Source of the DNA: Sphingomonas sp. HMP6
GTDB taxonomy: Bacteria > Pseudomonadota > Alphaproteobacteria > Sphingomonadales > Sphingomonadaceae
DNA: 64,000 nt
Direction: 5' to 3'
Assembly: GCF_013374095.1 (NCBI RefSeq)
Contig: NZ_AP022672.1
Location: 3,573,072 to 3,637,071, forward strand
The position numbers and the translations under genes were made by a program. Each line of letters begins with the position of its first letter. Position 1 is the stretch's first letter. Below are positions 45,414-54,275 of the stretch, one piece after another. Under the pieces are notes generated by a model. It was not told the DNA's origin and made no database searches. It saw only the letters and a list, made by a program, of their open reading frames with translations.

Positions 45414-46412
45414 CTACGCCTTGGTATAGCCCCGATACCATTCCACGAAGCGCGGCACGCCGACATCGATCCCGACGCGCGGCGCGAAACCCAGATCGTG
45501 CTGGATCGCGCTGATATCGGCGAACGTATCCGGCATGTCGCCGGCCTGCATCGGGGCGTTGATGCGAATCGCGGGCTTGCCGCACGCCGCCTCGACCAGG
45601 TCGATCAGCCGGTCGAGCCGCTCGGATTTGTGATTGCCGATATTGTAGAGCCGGTGCGGATTGGGGCTGCCCCCGGCCTTGACCGATCCGTCGTCGGCGG
45701 GGGGGGTATCGAGACAGGCGATGATCCCGGCAACGATGTCGTCGATATAGGTGAAATCGCGGCGCATATCGCCGTGATTGAACACCTGGATGGGTCGCCC
45801 TTCCAGGATCGCGCTGGTGAACAGCCACATCGCCATGTCGGGCCGACCCCATGGACCATAGACGGTGAAGAAGCGCAGGCCCGTCTGCGGTAAGCGATAG
45901 AGATGCGCGTAGGTCTCGCTCATCAACTCGTCGGCGCGCTTGGTCGCGGCATAGAGCGACAGCGGCCGGTCAGCGCGATCGTCGACCTTGAAGGGGAGGG
46001 TCGCATCGCCGCCATAGATCGAGGAGGAGGACGCGTAGACCAGATGCGCAGCGCCGCGCGCCCGGCCCAGTTCGAGCAGGTTGAGATGCCCGGCCACATT
46101 CGAATGGATATAGGCGCGGGGATTCTCGATCGAATACCGCACGCCGGCTTGCGCGCCGAGATGGACGATGCGGTCGAACTCCGTTGACCCTAGCGCCGCA
46201 TCCAGCGCGGCATGATCCGCAAAATCGACACGGTGCATCGTAAAGCGCCCATCCGCTTCGGCCTCGATTGCGGCTACGCGCGCTTCCTTGAGGCTGACCG
46301 GGTAATACTCGTTGAAATTGTCGATCCCCACCACGGTTTCGCCGCGCGCAAGCAGCGCGCGCGTGACCGCCGCACCGATAAAGCCGGCGGCGCCGGTGAC
46401 GAGGATGGTCAT
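45414..46412 (-). CDS. UDP-glucuronate 4-epimerase
   Basis: 332 residues from the ATG at 46412, which overlaps the acyltransferase stop. Signatures are MTILVTGAAGFIGAAVTRAL, GIDNFNEYYPVSLKEARV, HLGAQAGVRYSIENP, SSSSIYGG, the catalytic YAATKRADELM and FFTVYGPWGRPDMAM. The last motif and the NEYY motif are diagnostic of the LpsL/Cap1J type, which makes UDP-galacturonate. Confidence 0.9.
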   Translation of the reverse strand: MTILVTGAAGFIGAAVTRALLARGETVVGIDNFNEYYPVSLKEARVAAIEAEADGRFTMHRVDFADHAALDAALGSTEFDRIVHLGAQAGVRYSIENPRAYIHSNVAGHLNLLELGRARGAAHLVYASSSSIYGGDATLPFKVDDRADRPLSLYAATKRADELMSETYAHLYRLPQTGLRFFTVYGPWGRPDMAMWLFTSAILEGRPIQVFNHGDMRRDFTYIDDIVAGIIACLDTPPADDGSVKAGGSPNPHRLYNIGNHKSERLDRLIDLVEAACGKPAIRINAPMQAGDMPDTFADISAIQHDLGFAPRVGIDVGVPRFVEWYRGYTKA

Positions 46413-47458
46413 GCGCTGGCTCCTTGTGTGGCGCGTGCGCGCTGTTTCAGGCGTTTCGAAAGAGCAATCGCCGGGCGTTCGACCGTCAGCCAAAGGCCGG
46501 TCGCGGCCGCAACAGATCCGACCAGCGCGATCGCCGCCATCGCGATCCAACCCAGCGGCATGGTCTTGAACAAGGGCAGCACGGCCAGGATAACCAGGAG
46601 ATGGACGAGGTATAGCGAATAGGAAATATCGCCGAAATAGGCGAGCACGCTGTTCGACCGCCGAACCAGCAGGATGACGAGCAGCGCAAGTACCGTGGCG
46701 CCGAGCGCTGCCACCGGCCCCTTCAGCGCGATCGCGCCAAGCGACAGCGCAATACACCCCCAGAACCTCCGCGGAGTGATCAGCTGCTCGCGCTGCAGGA
46801 ACAACACCATACCGACCATGAAAACGGGCAGATGCAAAAGGATGTTTTCGCGCTGGCCGAGCGGCAGTTGCTCGGCCGGAAACCAACCCGGCATCGCAAG
46901 AATCATCGCGCCCGCGCAGCCGAGCGTCATCAACAGCGGACGGCTAAGCAGGACCGGGTAAAGCAGGCCGATCAGGACATAAAACTGGAACTCGACGCAC
47001 AGCGTCCAAAACACGCTCAAAAGCCACGGCTTGTCGAACAGCGGCGCGAGATAGGCGATGTGCAGCGCGACCTGTGCCGCATCGATCCGATAGGGCGCAT
47101 GTTTGATCGTTGCGATCAGCAAATTGAGCAACAGAACCGCGACGATGGTTGCGAAATAGGGTGGTTCTACACGGACAAAGCGGCGCGCGATGAAGCCGCC
47201 GAAATCGTGGACCCGATACGCCGATTTGCGGAGCGAATATGGGAGTACGAATCCCGAGATGACGAAGAACGCGGTAACGCCGTACTGACCGAGTTCTGCC
47301 ACGCGGGCGATCGCGCGGGGCGGTGCCACATATGGGCTTGCCGCGACATGATAAAATAACACGGCAAGCGCGGCGAGACCGCGCAGATCGTGCACCGATT
47401 GCACGCGACGTTCCGGCTGCGATGTCGCTGCGATCCCCACCAGGGCCTGAAACCACAT
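46409..47458 (-). CDS. Acyltransferase 3 family membrane protein (OafA-like)
   Basis: 349 residues from ATG 47458; ATG 47572 is in frame, but that extension covers the wecC-tail repeat and looks non-coding in this frame. VHDLRGLAALAVLFYHVAA is the family opening with the catalytic His. GVTAFFVISGFVLPYSL, FWTLCVEFQFYVLIGLLYP and about ten helices follow. It should transfer acetyl or a similar acyl group to the polysaccharide or its lipid-linked repeat. Confidence 0.85.
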   Translation of the reverse strand: MWFQALVGIAATSQPERRVQSVHDLRGLAALAVLFYHVAASPYVAPPRAIARVAELGQYGVTAFFVISGFVLPYSLRKSAYRVHDFGGFIARRFVRVEPPYFATIVAVLLLNLLIATIKHAPYRIDAAQVALHIAYLAPLFDKPWLLSVFWTLCVEFQFYVLIGLLYPVLLSRPLLMTLGCAGAMILAMPGWFPAEQLPLGQRENILLHLPVFMVGMVLFLQREQLITPRRFWGCIALSLGAIALKGPVAALGATVLALLVILLVRRSNSVLAYFGDISYSLYLVHLLVILAVLPLFKTMPLGWIAMAAIALVGSVAAATGLWLTVERPAIALSKRLKQRARATQGASA

Positions 47459-47487
47459 CGCGGCGTCCGGCGAAAGGCCTAATCGGA

Positions 47488-47514
47488 TCAACCGACCAGA
47501 CGCAACGGCTGCGG
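47488..47514. repeat. Left copy of a 27-bp direct repeat (wecC 3'-end relic)
   Basis: It matches 51933-51959 at 25 of 27 positions, with 19 exact in a row (47492-47510). Read on the minus strand it encodes PLRLVG and a stop, exactly the end of WecC at the right copy. It lies 29 bases upstream of the acyltransferase start. Confidence 0.65.
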
Positions 47515-47686
47515 CGTGCGTACGGCACCTAGCTCTTAGATCTGCATCACCGATATCATCCGGCGTAGCCATTGACGGGTCGGTACCGACGCGCCAGGAG
47601 CGGAAGATGAAGTTTCGCCTCCGCCGCCATCCTTCCATGCTCACTATGGGTGATGCAGCGGAGCCGCGAGTACAGGGTCGATCGCG

Positions 47687-48838
47687 TTGATCGGCGAGAC
47701 AAATGAATCCGAACAACTTGCGGCAGCAACCGTATCGACGCCGACGCGCGCTATCGAACTCGACGGGCTTCGCGGCTGGGCGGCGTTGTCGGTTGTGCTC
47801 TTCCATCTTATCCCAGAAAGTTTCGGTGCACTGTTCCCGGCGCTGCGCCATCCGTTGGTCGCGATGTTTATCAATGGCAATCTCGCGGTGTGTGTATTCT
47901 TCATCCTGTCGGGCGATGCGTTGTCGATGGGCTTCATGCGGTCGCGCAACGGCCAACAAGCGGTGTCGATCCTTCTGAAGCGCTACACACGCCTTACCGT
48001 GCCGATCTTCTTCTCCTGCCTGATCGTGCTGGTGCTGTACGAGGCGCACCTCACCTTTAATGTGGTAGCGGGGCAGTTGGTGAAACGCGATGGTTGGCTC
48101 GGCACCTTCCTAACCGAAGATATCTCGGTGAAGAGCTTCGTCCGCTTTGTATTCGTAAAGGTTTATAGCGAGGTCCCGCTTTCTGAGACGTTCAACCCTT
48201 TTCTCTGGACGATGCGGGTCGAACTGATCGGCTCAGTGCTCGTCATCGTCGTGCTGCTGTCGTGGCAATGGGTGAAGAACAAGCTCTGGTTGTTCTTTCT
48301 CTCTGGCCTGTTTCTCCAGGTGACTGTGGCGACCGCATATATCACGCTTTTCTTCATCGGGATGATGTTCGCTTGGCGGCGCAGTGTAAGACCGACGGTC
48401 GCGCGCGGGTTTCTTTCGAGGGGAATTGTGCCGATCCTGCTAATTTTCCTCGTGCTCGGCTGCATCCCCTTCCTCAATTATATCGGGGTCGCGCCATATC
48501 GGATCGAGCAGCTCTTCGCGCCGATCCTCGTCTTCCTCATCCTAGGAAACGAGCGCGCAATCGCATTTTTTCGCGCGCCGCTCTCGCAGTTTCTCGGAAA
48601 AATTTCCTTCTCGATCTACTTGATACAATTCCCCGTCATGATCTCCGCCATGTCCTATATGGTGGTCCGGCTCGGTGCGGTGCAGGCGCTAAGCGGGGTG
48701 AATTGTGCGATCGTGATGGTGACCAGCTTCGTGCTATGCCTCATCGGCGCTTGGCTTTTCCTCGCGATTGAAAACTTGGCTGCACGGATTGGCGAGTTCA
48801 TGGCCGATAGCTTCCTCAATCGCGCTGCGTCGCGGTAG
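47687..48838 (+). CDS. Acyltransferase 3 family membrane protein
   Basis: 383 residues. The only plausible start is the TTG at 47687, with a weak AGGG upstream. The family opening is ELDGLRGWAALSVVLFHLIP; AVCVFFILSGDALSMGF, the WTMRVELIGSVLVIVV block and about ten helices follow. It is the first gene of the plus-strand cassette and differs in sequence from the minus-strand acyltransferase next to it. It likely acylates the polymer. Confidence 0.82.
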   Translation: MIGETNESEQLAAATVSTPTRAIELDGLRGWAALSVVLFHLIPESFGALFPALRHPLVAMFINGNLAVCVFFILSGDALSMGFMRSRNGQQAVSILLKRYTRLTVPIFFSCLIVLVLYEAHLTFNVVAGQLVKRDGWLGTFLTEDISVKSFVRFVFVKVYSEVPLSETFNPFLWTMRVELIGSVLVIVVLLSWQWVKNKLWLFFLSGLFLQVTVATAYITLFFIGMMFAWRRSVRPTVARGFLSRGIVPILLIFLVLGCIPFLNYIGVAPYRIEQLFAPILVFLILGNERAIAFFRAPLSQFLGKISFSIYLIQFPVMISAMSYMVVRLGAVQALSGVNCAIVMVTSFVLCLIGAWLFLAIENLAARIGEFMADSFLNRAASR

Positions 48839-49139
48839 CTGGCTCGACCGCGAAAATGCCTAGGACCATTGCGAGAATATTACCCTCATCGCCAAACCAT
48901 GGTATGTTTCAGCGGTTTATTAAATGCGCTGCCCGAGCGCCGAAAATTAATGCCGTTTCTATTGCGTAGACCGCGCGAATCTGCTTGTGGGCGCGTGACG
49001 GGTCTGACATTTCATCAAGGTAATACCCATACTGAAGGAAGCCGATCGTGAGCGCGGCAAGGTGCAGTAACCGTTCGACAATTCGTGCTTTCCGGGGCAC
49101 TGGCCAGCTTAGCTGGGGCCGGCATTGTTGGGTCCACGG
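48839..49139. other. Intergenic region, possible remnant
   Basis: 301 bases without a convincing gene. A minus-strand frame ending at 48909 has protein-like composition over about 60 codons but no start or family match. It could be a gene fragment. GC is lower than in the flanks. Confidence 0.3.
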
Positions 49140-50117
49140 GTGAGCGGGCAGATACTTGTGATTGGCGCGGGCGGCTTTGTCGGGCGCCGGGTTGTGGCTG
49201 CTTTGCATCGGCGTTTCCCAGGAAGCGTCATGGCGGGCTATCGTCGCGCTGTGCCGGAAGGGGCCGTGCACTGCGATTTGATGGATGCTGACGGTCTTCG
49301 TACAGCAATGCACGGCGTTACTGCCGTCGTGAACTGCGCCCATTCACCCGGTGGAATGGAGAATGCCCGTGCAGCGGCACGCAATGTTGCGGCGGCAGCG
49401 GCCTCGTGCGGCGTCGGCAAACTCGTCTACCTGAGTTCGACTGCCGTCTATGGGCCGGTGAGTGGCGCCGTGCGGGAGGATTCGCCCCTCACTGCCCAAT
49501 CCAGTGGCTACGCAGCTGAAAAAGTTGCTGCCGAGGAAATTCTTCGGCAAGCAGCGGGTCCCGAATTGCGGGTCGCGATACTCCGCCCTGCTCTGGTTTA
49601 CGGGGGTGGCGAACCCCAGTTTTTCGACTGTTTCGTAACGCACGGGCGGCACCGTCAACTTCGCAATCTCGGCGAGTTTGGAATGGGCGATGCGAACCTC
49701 GTTCACGTCGAAGACCTCGCCGAGTTTTGCGCATCGTTAGTAGAGTCAGAGCTGCCGGAGCTTGTGATCGCCAATGTCGTTGGCAATGAAGTTCCGAGCT
49801 GGAATGCCTATTTTGCGGCGATCAGTTCTGCCGTGGGAAACGCGACGCTGCCTCGCCGGTCCATAGGACGCACAGCTTGGGAGACGCGCCGGTTCGCGCG
49901 TCGTGTGATTCGAAAACTTGCCGGTAAAGTCCCGATCGGTGCCGTTCGTGGGTCGTTCCCTGCAGGGCTTTCGGACTCTCCGTTCGAGAGTTGCGCCACG
50001 CGTTTGCACGTTGCCACTGATCGCGCCCGCGAATTGGGATTCGTATCGCGTTTCGGCGTGGATGCAGGGGTGCGTCAAGCCATAAGTCAGCTTCGGGGCA
50101 ACCATGAAATTTCTTGA
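49140..50117 (+). CDS. NAD(P)-dependent epimerase/dehydratase
   Basis: 325 residues from the GTG at 49140; TTG codons at 49125 and 49128 are alternatives. It starts ILVIGAGGFVGRRVVAAL (Rossmann). YLSSTAVYGPV holds the catalytic Ser/Thr, but the usual YxxxK is SSGYAAEKVAAE, that is, YAAEK. LVHVEDLAEFCASLV follows. Ten or more bases at the end overlap the GMC oxidoreductase gene. The substrate is unknown; it is presumably a sugar nucleotide or a lipid-linked sugar. Confidence 0.78.
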   Translation: MSGQILVIGAGGFVGRRVVAALHRRFPGSVMAGYRRAVPEGAVHCDLMDADGLRTAMHGVTAVVNCAHSPGGMENARAAARNVAAAAASCGVGKLVYLSSTAVYGPVSGAVREDSPLTAQSSGYAAEKVAAEEILRQAAGPELRVAILRPALVYGGGEPQFFDCFVTHGRHRQLRNLGEFGMGDANLVHVEDLAEFCASLVESELPELVIANVVGNEVPSWNAYFAAISSAVGNATLPRRSIGRTAWETRRFARRVIRKLAGKVPIGAVRGSFPAGLSDSPFESCATRLHVATDRARELGFVSRFGVDAGVRQAISQLRGNHEIS

Positions 50118-51780
50118 TCTGGAAAACCCGCGCAGCAGCGTGGATTATAATGCCGAAATCTGCATCGTTGGGGCAGGACCTGCCGGGGTTACCATCGCAT
50201 CCGAATTGGTACGAAGTGGCATTTCGGTCATCCTCGTGGAATCGGGGGGGCTGACCGAGGAGAGCGAGACGCACGCTCTTTATGATGGAGATACCATAGG
50301 CGAGCGTGTAAGAATGATGGAGGGACGGCACCGCGTTTACGGCGGAGCCGCGACTCGGTGGAACGGTCGATGTGCGCCACTGGACCCGATTGATTTCGAA
50401 GTACGCGACTGGATACCGCTTTCGGGCTGGCCCTTCCGCTATGCCGACTTCTCCCCGTGGTATGAGCGGGCCAAGGAACTCTCCAATTTTGCGGGACATT
50501 GGATAGACGATGACGTCGCGGTTCGGCGATTGGGTGCCGCTCCACGTCCGTTTAACGGCGGGAAGCTGCAGCGGATGGTGTGGCGGGTCGCTTCTTCCGA
50601 AAATCAGCCGGGTCGAAAGACGCTGCTGAAGCGCTGGCATCGGAAATTCTTCGATTACGGCGCAGCGTATCGCTCGAAGCTTAAGGAAAGCGCGACTACT
50701 CAAGTGTTGCTGCATGCCAATCTGGTCGCGATGCGGTCGAGTGAGGATGGCTCGCGCGTCACCGAGATCAATGTCGCTACGCTTCAAAATCGTCGTGCGA
50801 CGATCCGCGCCAACCATTTCGTACTTGCGACGAGCGGAATCGAGAACGCGCGACAGCTTCTCCTCACGCCCCCGGCACTTCTCGCTCGCATTAATGCCCA
50901 TTCGAATGTCGGGCGTTATTTCGGCCAGCATCCGCGAGGCACCATCGGCAGGATCATAGCCAGCCCGGCGCAGGCACGCCGGATCCAGCGCGCGTTCAAT
51001 TGCTTCATGGTGCCGGACCGAGTTCCGGTTCAATATCAGGTCGGGTTTGCTCTGACGGAGGCGGCGCAACGTGATCACGGATTGGTGAACGCAAGCGGCT
51101 CGCTCATCTATCGCGCCAATTCCGATGCGCCCTGGCGGGCTGCAAAGCGCCTCGCGAATTCGCTTCGCGGCAGGCCCTTTAGGGATACTGCACGCGATGT
51201 CGCTGGCCTGATAACGGGGCTCCCAGACATTGTCCGAAATGTCGCGCGGCGTCAGCTATTCGGTAGACATTTTTGGTACAAGAATCCGGAAATATATGTC
51301 GAGTTGTACTTGGAGCAAATCCCCAATGCAGAAAGCAGGATTTTGCTATCACCCCGGCGCGATCGCTTCGGCAATCGACTTGCATCGGCCGATTGGCGCA
51401 TTTTGCCAATCGAACGGCAAACTGCACGGTTTTTCGCAGATGCCGTGAAAGACGAGTTTCAGCGCATGGATCTTGGCCGCTTCGAGGGTGCTTCATGGCT
51501 CGATGATGATTTCACGCGGGACCCCGATGACCTTGTTGGGATATATCACCTGATCAGCACGACGCGGATGGATGCCGATCCGGCTAAAGGGGTCGTCGAC
51601 GCGAACTGCCGCGTACATGGAGTCGAAAATCTATACTGCGCTGGCGCGTCCGTATTCGCCACCGGAGGTCACGCCAACCCGACCTTGACGATTGTCGCGT
51701 TGGCGGCGCGCCTGGCCGCCCATTTAGAGCAAATTGCGAGAGGTGGGACTTGTGAGCGAAGCCCCAAGGGAAGTGTCTGA
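50104..51780 (+). CDS. GMC family FAD-dependent oxidoreductase
   Basis: 558 residues. The FAD-binding motif CIVGAGPAGVTIASELVRSG is followed by LVESGG and RVYGGAATRWNGRC, and in the middle by FVLATSGIENARQLLL. The C-terminal block (YHLISTTRMDADPAKGVVD, LYCAGASVFATGGHANPT) carries the family active site. Enzymes of this type oxidise alcohols such as sugars or cholines. Overlap with the epimerase start gene suggests one pathway. It is unusual inside an exopolysaccharide locus. Confidence 0.87.
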   Translation: MKFLDLENPRSSVDYNAEICIVGAGPAGVTIASELVRSGISVILVESGGLTEESETHALYDGDTIGERVRMMEGRHRVYGGAATRWNGRCAPLDPIDFEVRDWIPLSGWPFRYADFSPWYERAKELSNFAGHWIDDDVAVRRLGAAPRPFNGGKLQRMVWRVASSENQPGRKTLLKRWHRKFFDYGAAYRSKLKESATTQVLLHANLVAMRSSEDGSRVTEINVATLQNRRATIRANHFVLATSGIENARQLLLTPPALLARINAHSNVGRYFGQHPRGTIGRIIASPAQARRIQRAFNCFMVPDRVPVQYQVGFALTEAAQRDHGLVNASGSLIYRANSDAPWRAAKRLANSLRGRPFRDTARDVAGLITGLPDIVRNVARRQLFGRHFWYKNPEIYVELYLEQIPNAESRILLSPRRDRFGNRLASADWRILPIERQTARFFADAVKDEFQRMDLGRFEGASWLDDDFTRDPDDLVGIYHLISTTRMDADPAKGVVDANCRVHGVENLYCAGASVFATGGHANPTLTIVALAARLAAHLEQIARGGTCERSPKGSV

Positions 51781-51932
51781 TCGAGTCGTTTCATCCCATG
51801 GGCCCGCACAAAACCTTGGTCGCACTGAATATTTGACTGGAAGCGGGATCCTTGCGAGGCTGCCCTGCCTGGCGCTCGGATCCGACCAGATTATGCAATG
51901 CCGCCCCACCGGTCGGGTGATCGTATCGCGTG
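51752..51932 (+). pseudogene. 5' fragment of a truncated gene downstream of the GMC oxidoreductase
   Basis: A GTG at 51752 has a strong ribosome site (GAGAGG, about 10 bases upstream) and overlaps the GMC gene. The frame (VSEAPREVSDRVVSSHG..., then GRTEYLTGSGILARL and LGSDQIMQC) runs straight into the antisense of the wecC 3' end at the right repeat. The natural reading is the beginning of a gene cut off when the cassette joined wecC. No family is recognised. Confidence 0.4.
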
Positions 51933-51959
51933 TCACCCGACCAGACGCAACGGCTCCGG
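51933..51959. repeat. Right copy of the 27-bp direct repeat (wecC 3' end)
   Basis: It comprises the stop codon and last codons of wecC; see the left copy at 47488-47514. Confidence 0.65.
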
Positions 51960-53231
51960 TTTCGCAGACGCGCGCGGCTGATCGGGCCAAATACCGCGCG
52001 TGTCGTACACGATCTTATCGGCACGCTCGTCAACCGGCACCGATCTGAAGACGTCGTGATCGACCAGCACGATCATGATGCCGCACGTCTCGATCGCGGT
52101 ATCGATGTCGCTGAGTTTTGCGCCGGTGCCATCGAACGCGGCGGGCAACATGTCGGTATAGGGTTCGACCACGTCGAGGCGGTCACCGAACCGTGCCGCC
52201 AGCGCAGCCGCAACCTTCAGCGCGGGGCTTTCGCGGAAATCGTCGATGTTCGCCTTGAACGCGAGGCCGAGGCAAGCGACGCGCAGGCCCGGATGCGCTG
52301 CGACCATCGCTTCGGCGCGTTCCACGACATAGTCGATCTTGGCGTCATTCACTTCGCGCGCGGTGCGGATCAGCGGCGTGTTGGCGCGGTCGGCATGAAC
52401 CAGGAACCACGGGTCGACGGCGATGCAATGCCCGCCGACGCCGGGGCCGGGCGACAGGATATTCACGCGCGGGTGGCGGTTGGCGAGGCGGATCACCTCC
52501 CACACATCGACCTCCATCGTATCGGCGACACGGCTGAGCTCGTTGGCGAAGGCGATGTTGACGTCGCGGAAAGCGTTTTCGGTGAGCTTGGTCATTTCGG
52601 CCGCGCGGCTGGTCGTCGTGACGCACGCGCCGCGCACGAAGCGGCGGTAAAATTGCAGCGCTTTGCGCGCGCAGCGTGGCGTGATCCCGCCGATCACGCG
52701 ATCATTGTCGATCAGCTCGACCAGGATGCGGCCAGGCAGCACGCGCTCGGGGCAATAGGCGATGGCGACGTCTGGGCTTTCTGTGGTCTTGCCGGGGATT
52801 TTCAAATCGGGACGAAGTTGCGCGAGGAGATCGCGCACCTTCTCGGTCGTGCCGACCGGCGAGGTCGATTCGAGGATGACCACGTCACCTGCCTTCAGCA
52901 CGGCCGCGATCGTCGTCGCGGCGCGCAGGACATAGCCGATGTTGGGCGCATGATCGTCGGCGAAGGGGGTGGGGACTGCGATGACGAAGACGTCGGCTGG
53001 CTCGATCAACGTCGCGGCCCGCAAATTTCCGCGCGCGACCACGCCCGAGACGAGCCCGTCGAGATCGACCTCCTCGATATGCACCTTGCCCGAGTTGACC
53101 GTCTCGACGACATGTTCGGACACGTCGATGCCGAGCACTTGTGCGCCCGTCCGCGCGATGATGGCGGCGGTCGGCAGCCCGATATAGCCGAGGCCGACGA
53201 CGACGACCTTGAGGTTAGAATCCGAAACCAT
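51933..53231 (-). CDS. wecC: UDP-N-acetyl-D-mannosamine dehydrogenase
   Basis: 432 residues. The NAD motif is VVVVGLGYIGLPTAAIIA. ESTSPVGTTEKV and AYCPERVLPGRILVELIDNDRVIGG are characteristic of WecC rather than of UDP-glucose dehydrogenase. GVGGHCIAVDPWFLV carries the catalytic Cys, and FKANIDDFRESPALKV ends the core. It oxidises UDP-ManNAc to UDP-ManNAcA, fed by WecB. It is divergent from the methyltransferase gene. Confidence 0.92.
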   Translation of the reverse strand: MVSDSNLKVVVVGLGYIGLPTAAIIARTGAQVLGIDVSEHVVETVNSGKVHIEEVDLDGLVSGVVARGNLRAATLIEPADVFVIAVPTPFADDHAPNIGYVLRAATTIAAVLKAGDVVILESTSPVGTTEKVRDLLAQLRPDLKIPGKTTESPDVAIAYCPERVLPGRILVELIDNDRVIGGITPRCARKALQFYRRFVRGACVTTTSRAAEMTKLTENAFRDVNIAFANELSRVADTMEVDVWEVIRLANRHPRVNILSPGPGVGGHCIAVDPWFLVHADRANTPLIRTAREVNDAKIDYVVERAEAMVAAHPGLRVACLGLAFKANIDDFRESPALKVAAALAARFGDRLDVVEPYTDMLPAAFDGTGAKLSDIDTAIETCGIMIVLVDHDVFRSVPVDERADKIVYDTRGIWPDQPRASAKPEPLRLVG

Positions 53232-53588
53232 CGCCGAGCCATTCCCTTGTCGCCGCGCCCCGGAGCTGGAGCACCGCGTTCAGGATTCACTGTGTCAGCA
53301 GAGAGTGAAAATTCCGGAAACGGAAGTGCGCTTTGCCTTGGGGTCGCAGAACACCGAGAAAATCGTGATTGGCAAGGGCGCGGAATGGGTCGCGCAATCG
53401 CGTGGATTGCGGCCAACATACTGTGTGACGCCGTGTCCATTGAAAAGATCTGAGCTGCTACCGGCGCTCGGACCACCCGGCTGGACGTCCGTTAACGTCG
53501 CGCATTGCGTGGTGCAACGCAGCGTAAAGCTGGCAATCGCGGAAGCTCACGGATAATAGAGGCGCCTGCTTACCCACGGAGCTGATGA
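53232..53588. other. Intergenic region between divergent genes
   Basis: 357 bases separate wecC (minus) from the methyltransferase (plus). No gene is supported. Promoters for both directions are expected here, but no boxes are clear enough to call. Confidence 0.4.
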
Positions 53589-54263
53589 ATGATCGATCCC
53601 TTCGCCATCAAACGGCATTCCAAAGTCGATCCGCGACGGGTCGCCTTTACCGCCTTTGCGCGCCTCAGCGACCGCGTCGCGACAAGCCGCTTCGATCGCT
53701 ATGCGTTGCCCCTCACCGACGAGGGCGCGCTGAACCAGGTCGTTGAAAGCGAAATCGACGATACCGACGTCAATCAGCGGCAAATGGACGTCTTGTCGAA
53801 GCATCTCGCCGCCGTTCAGCAGCGCTTGCCGGGTGCCATTGTCGAGATCGGCGCTTATCGCGGCGTTACCACGCGCCGCATGGCCGAAGTGGCGCCCGAT
53901 CAGCAGGTTTACGCGATCGATCCCTATATCGGTTATGGCGGCAGCGATGTCGATCTTGCGAAATTCCAGGCGCGCAATGCGAGTGTCGCGAACATCACCC
54001 ATCTCCGCAAGCCTTCGGGTGCGGGCCTGGCGGATCTCGCGGGCACGCCGATCAGCTTCATCTTCATCGACGCGGTCCACGATTATGTGAACGTGCGGTT
54101 CGACGGCGGTTCGTGGTTCAAACTGCTCCGTCCGGGCGGCATGATCGCCTTTCACGATGTCGACGATATCGTCTTTGCCGGCACGCGCCGCGCGGTGTGG
54201 GAATTGGCGCGGCAAGCGACGTTGGTCGCGCATGTGCCGGGCTTGGTCCTCCTGAGCAAATAG
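53589..54263 (+). CDS. Class I SAM-dependent methyltransferase
   Basis: 224 residues. The SAM motif I is AIVEIGAYRGVTTRRMAEV, motif II is VYAIDPYIGYG, and FIFIDAVHDYVNVRFD, RPGGMIAFHDVDD follow. This is the family of sugar or small-molecule methyltransferases often linked to glycosyltransferases. Its place beside wecB and wecC suggests polymer methylation; this is inference. The start has several Mets; ATG 53589 fits best. Confidence 0.82.
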   Translation: MIDPFAIKRHSKVDPRRVAFTAFARLSDRVATSRFDRYALPLTDEGALNQVVESEIDDTDVNQRQMDVLSKHLAAVQQRLPGAIVEIGAYRGVTTRRMAEVAPDQQVYAIDPYIGYGGSDVDLAKFQARNASVANITHLRKPSGAGLADLAGTPISFIFIDAVHDYVNVRFDGGSWFKLLRPGGMIAFHDVDDIVFAGTRRAVWELARQATLVAHVPGLVLLSK

Positions 54264-54275
54264 CGACGCCGCCGC

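Noticed and set aside
48909..49100. Minus-strand frame with protein-like composition as a gene
   Set aside because: It has no good start, no recognisable family and mixed third-position use; noted only as a possible remnant.
51933..53231. Calling this gene ugd (UDP-glucose dehydrogenase)
   Set aside because: The PERVLPGRILVEL and NDRVIGG motifs and the neighbouring wecB fit WecC.
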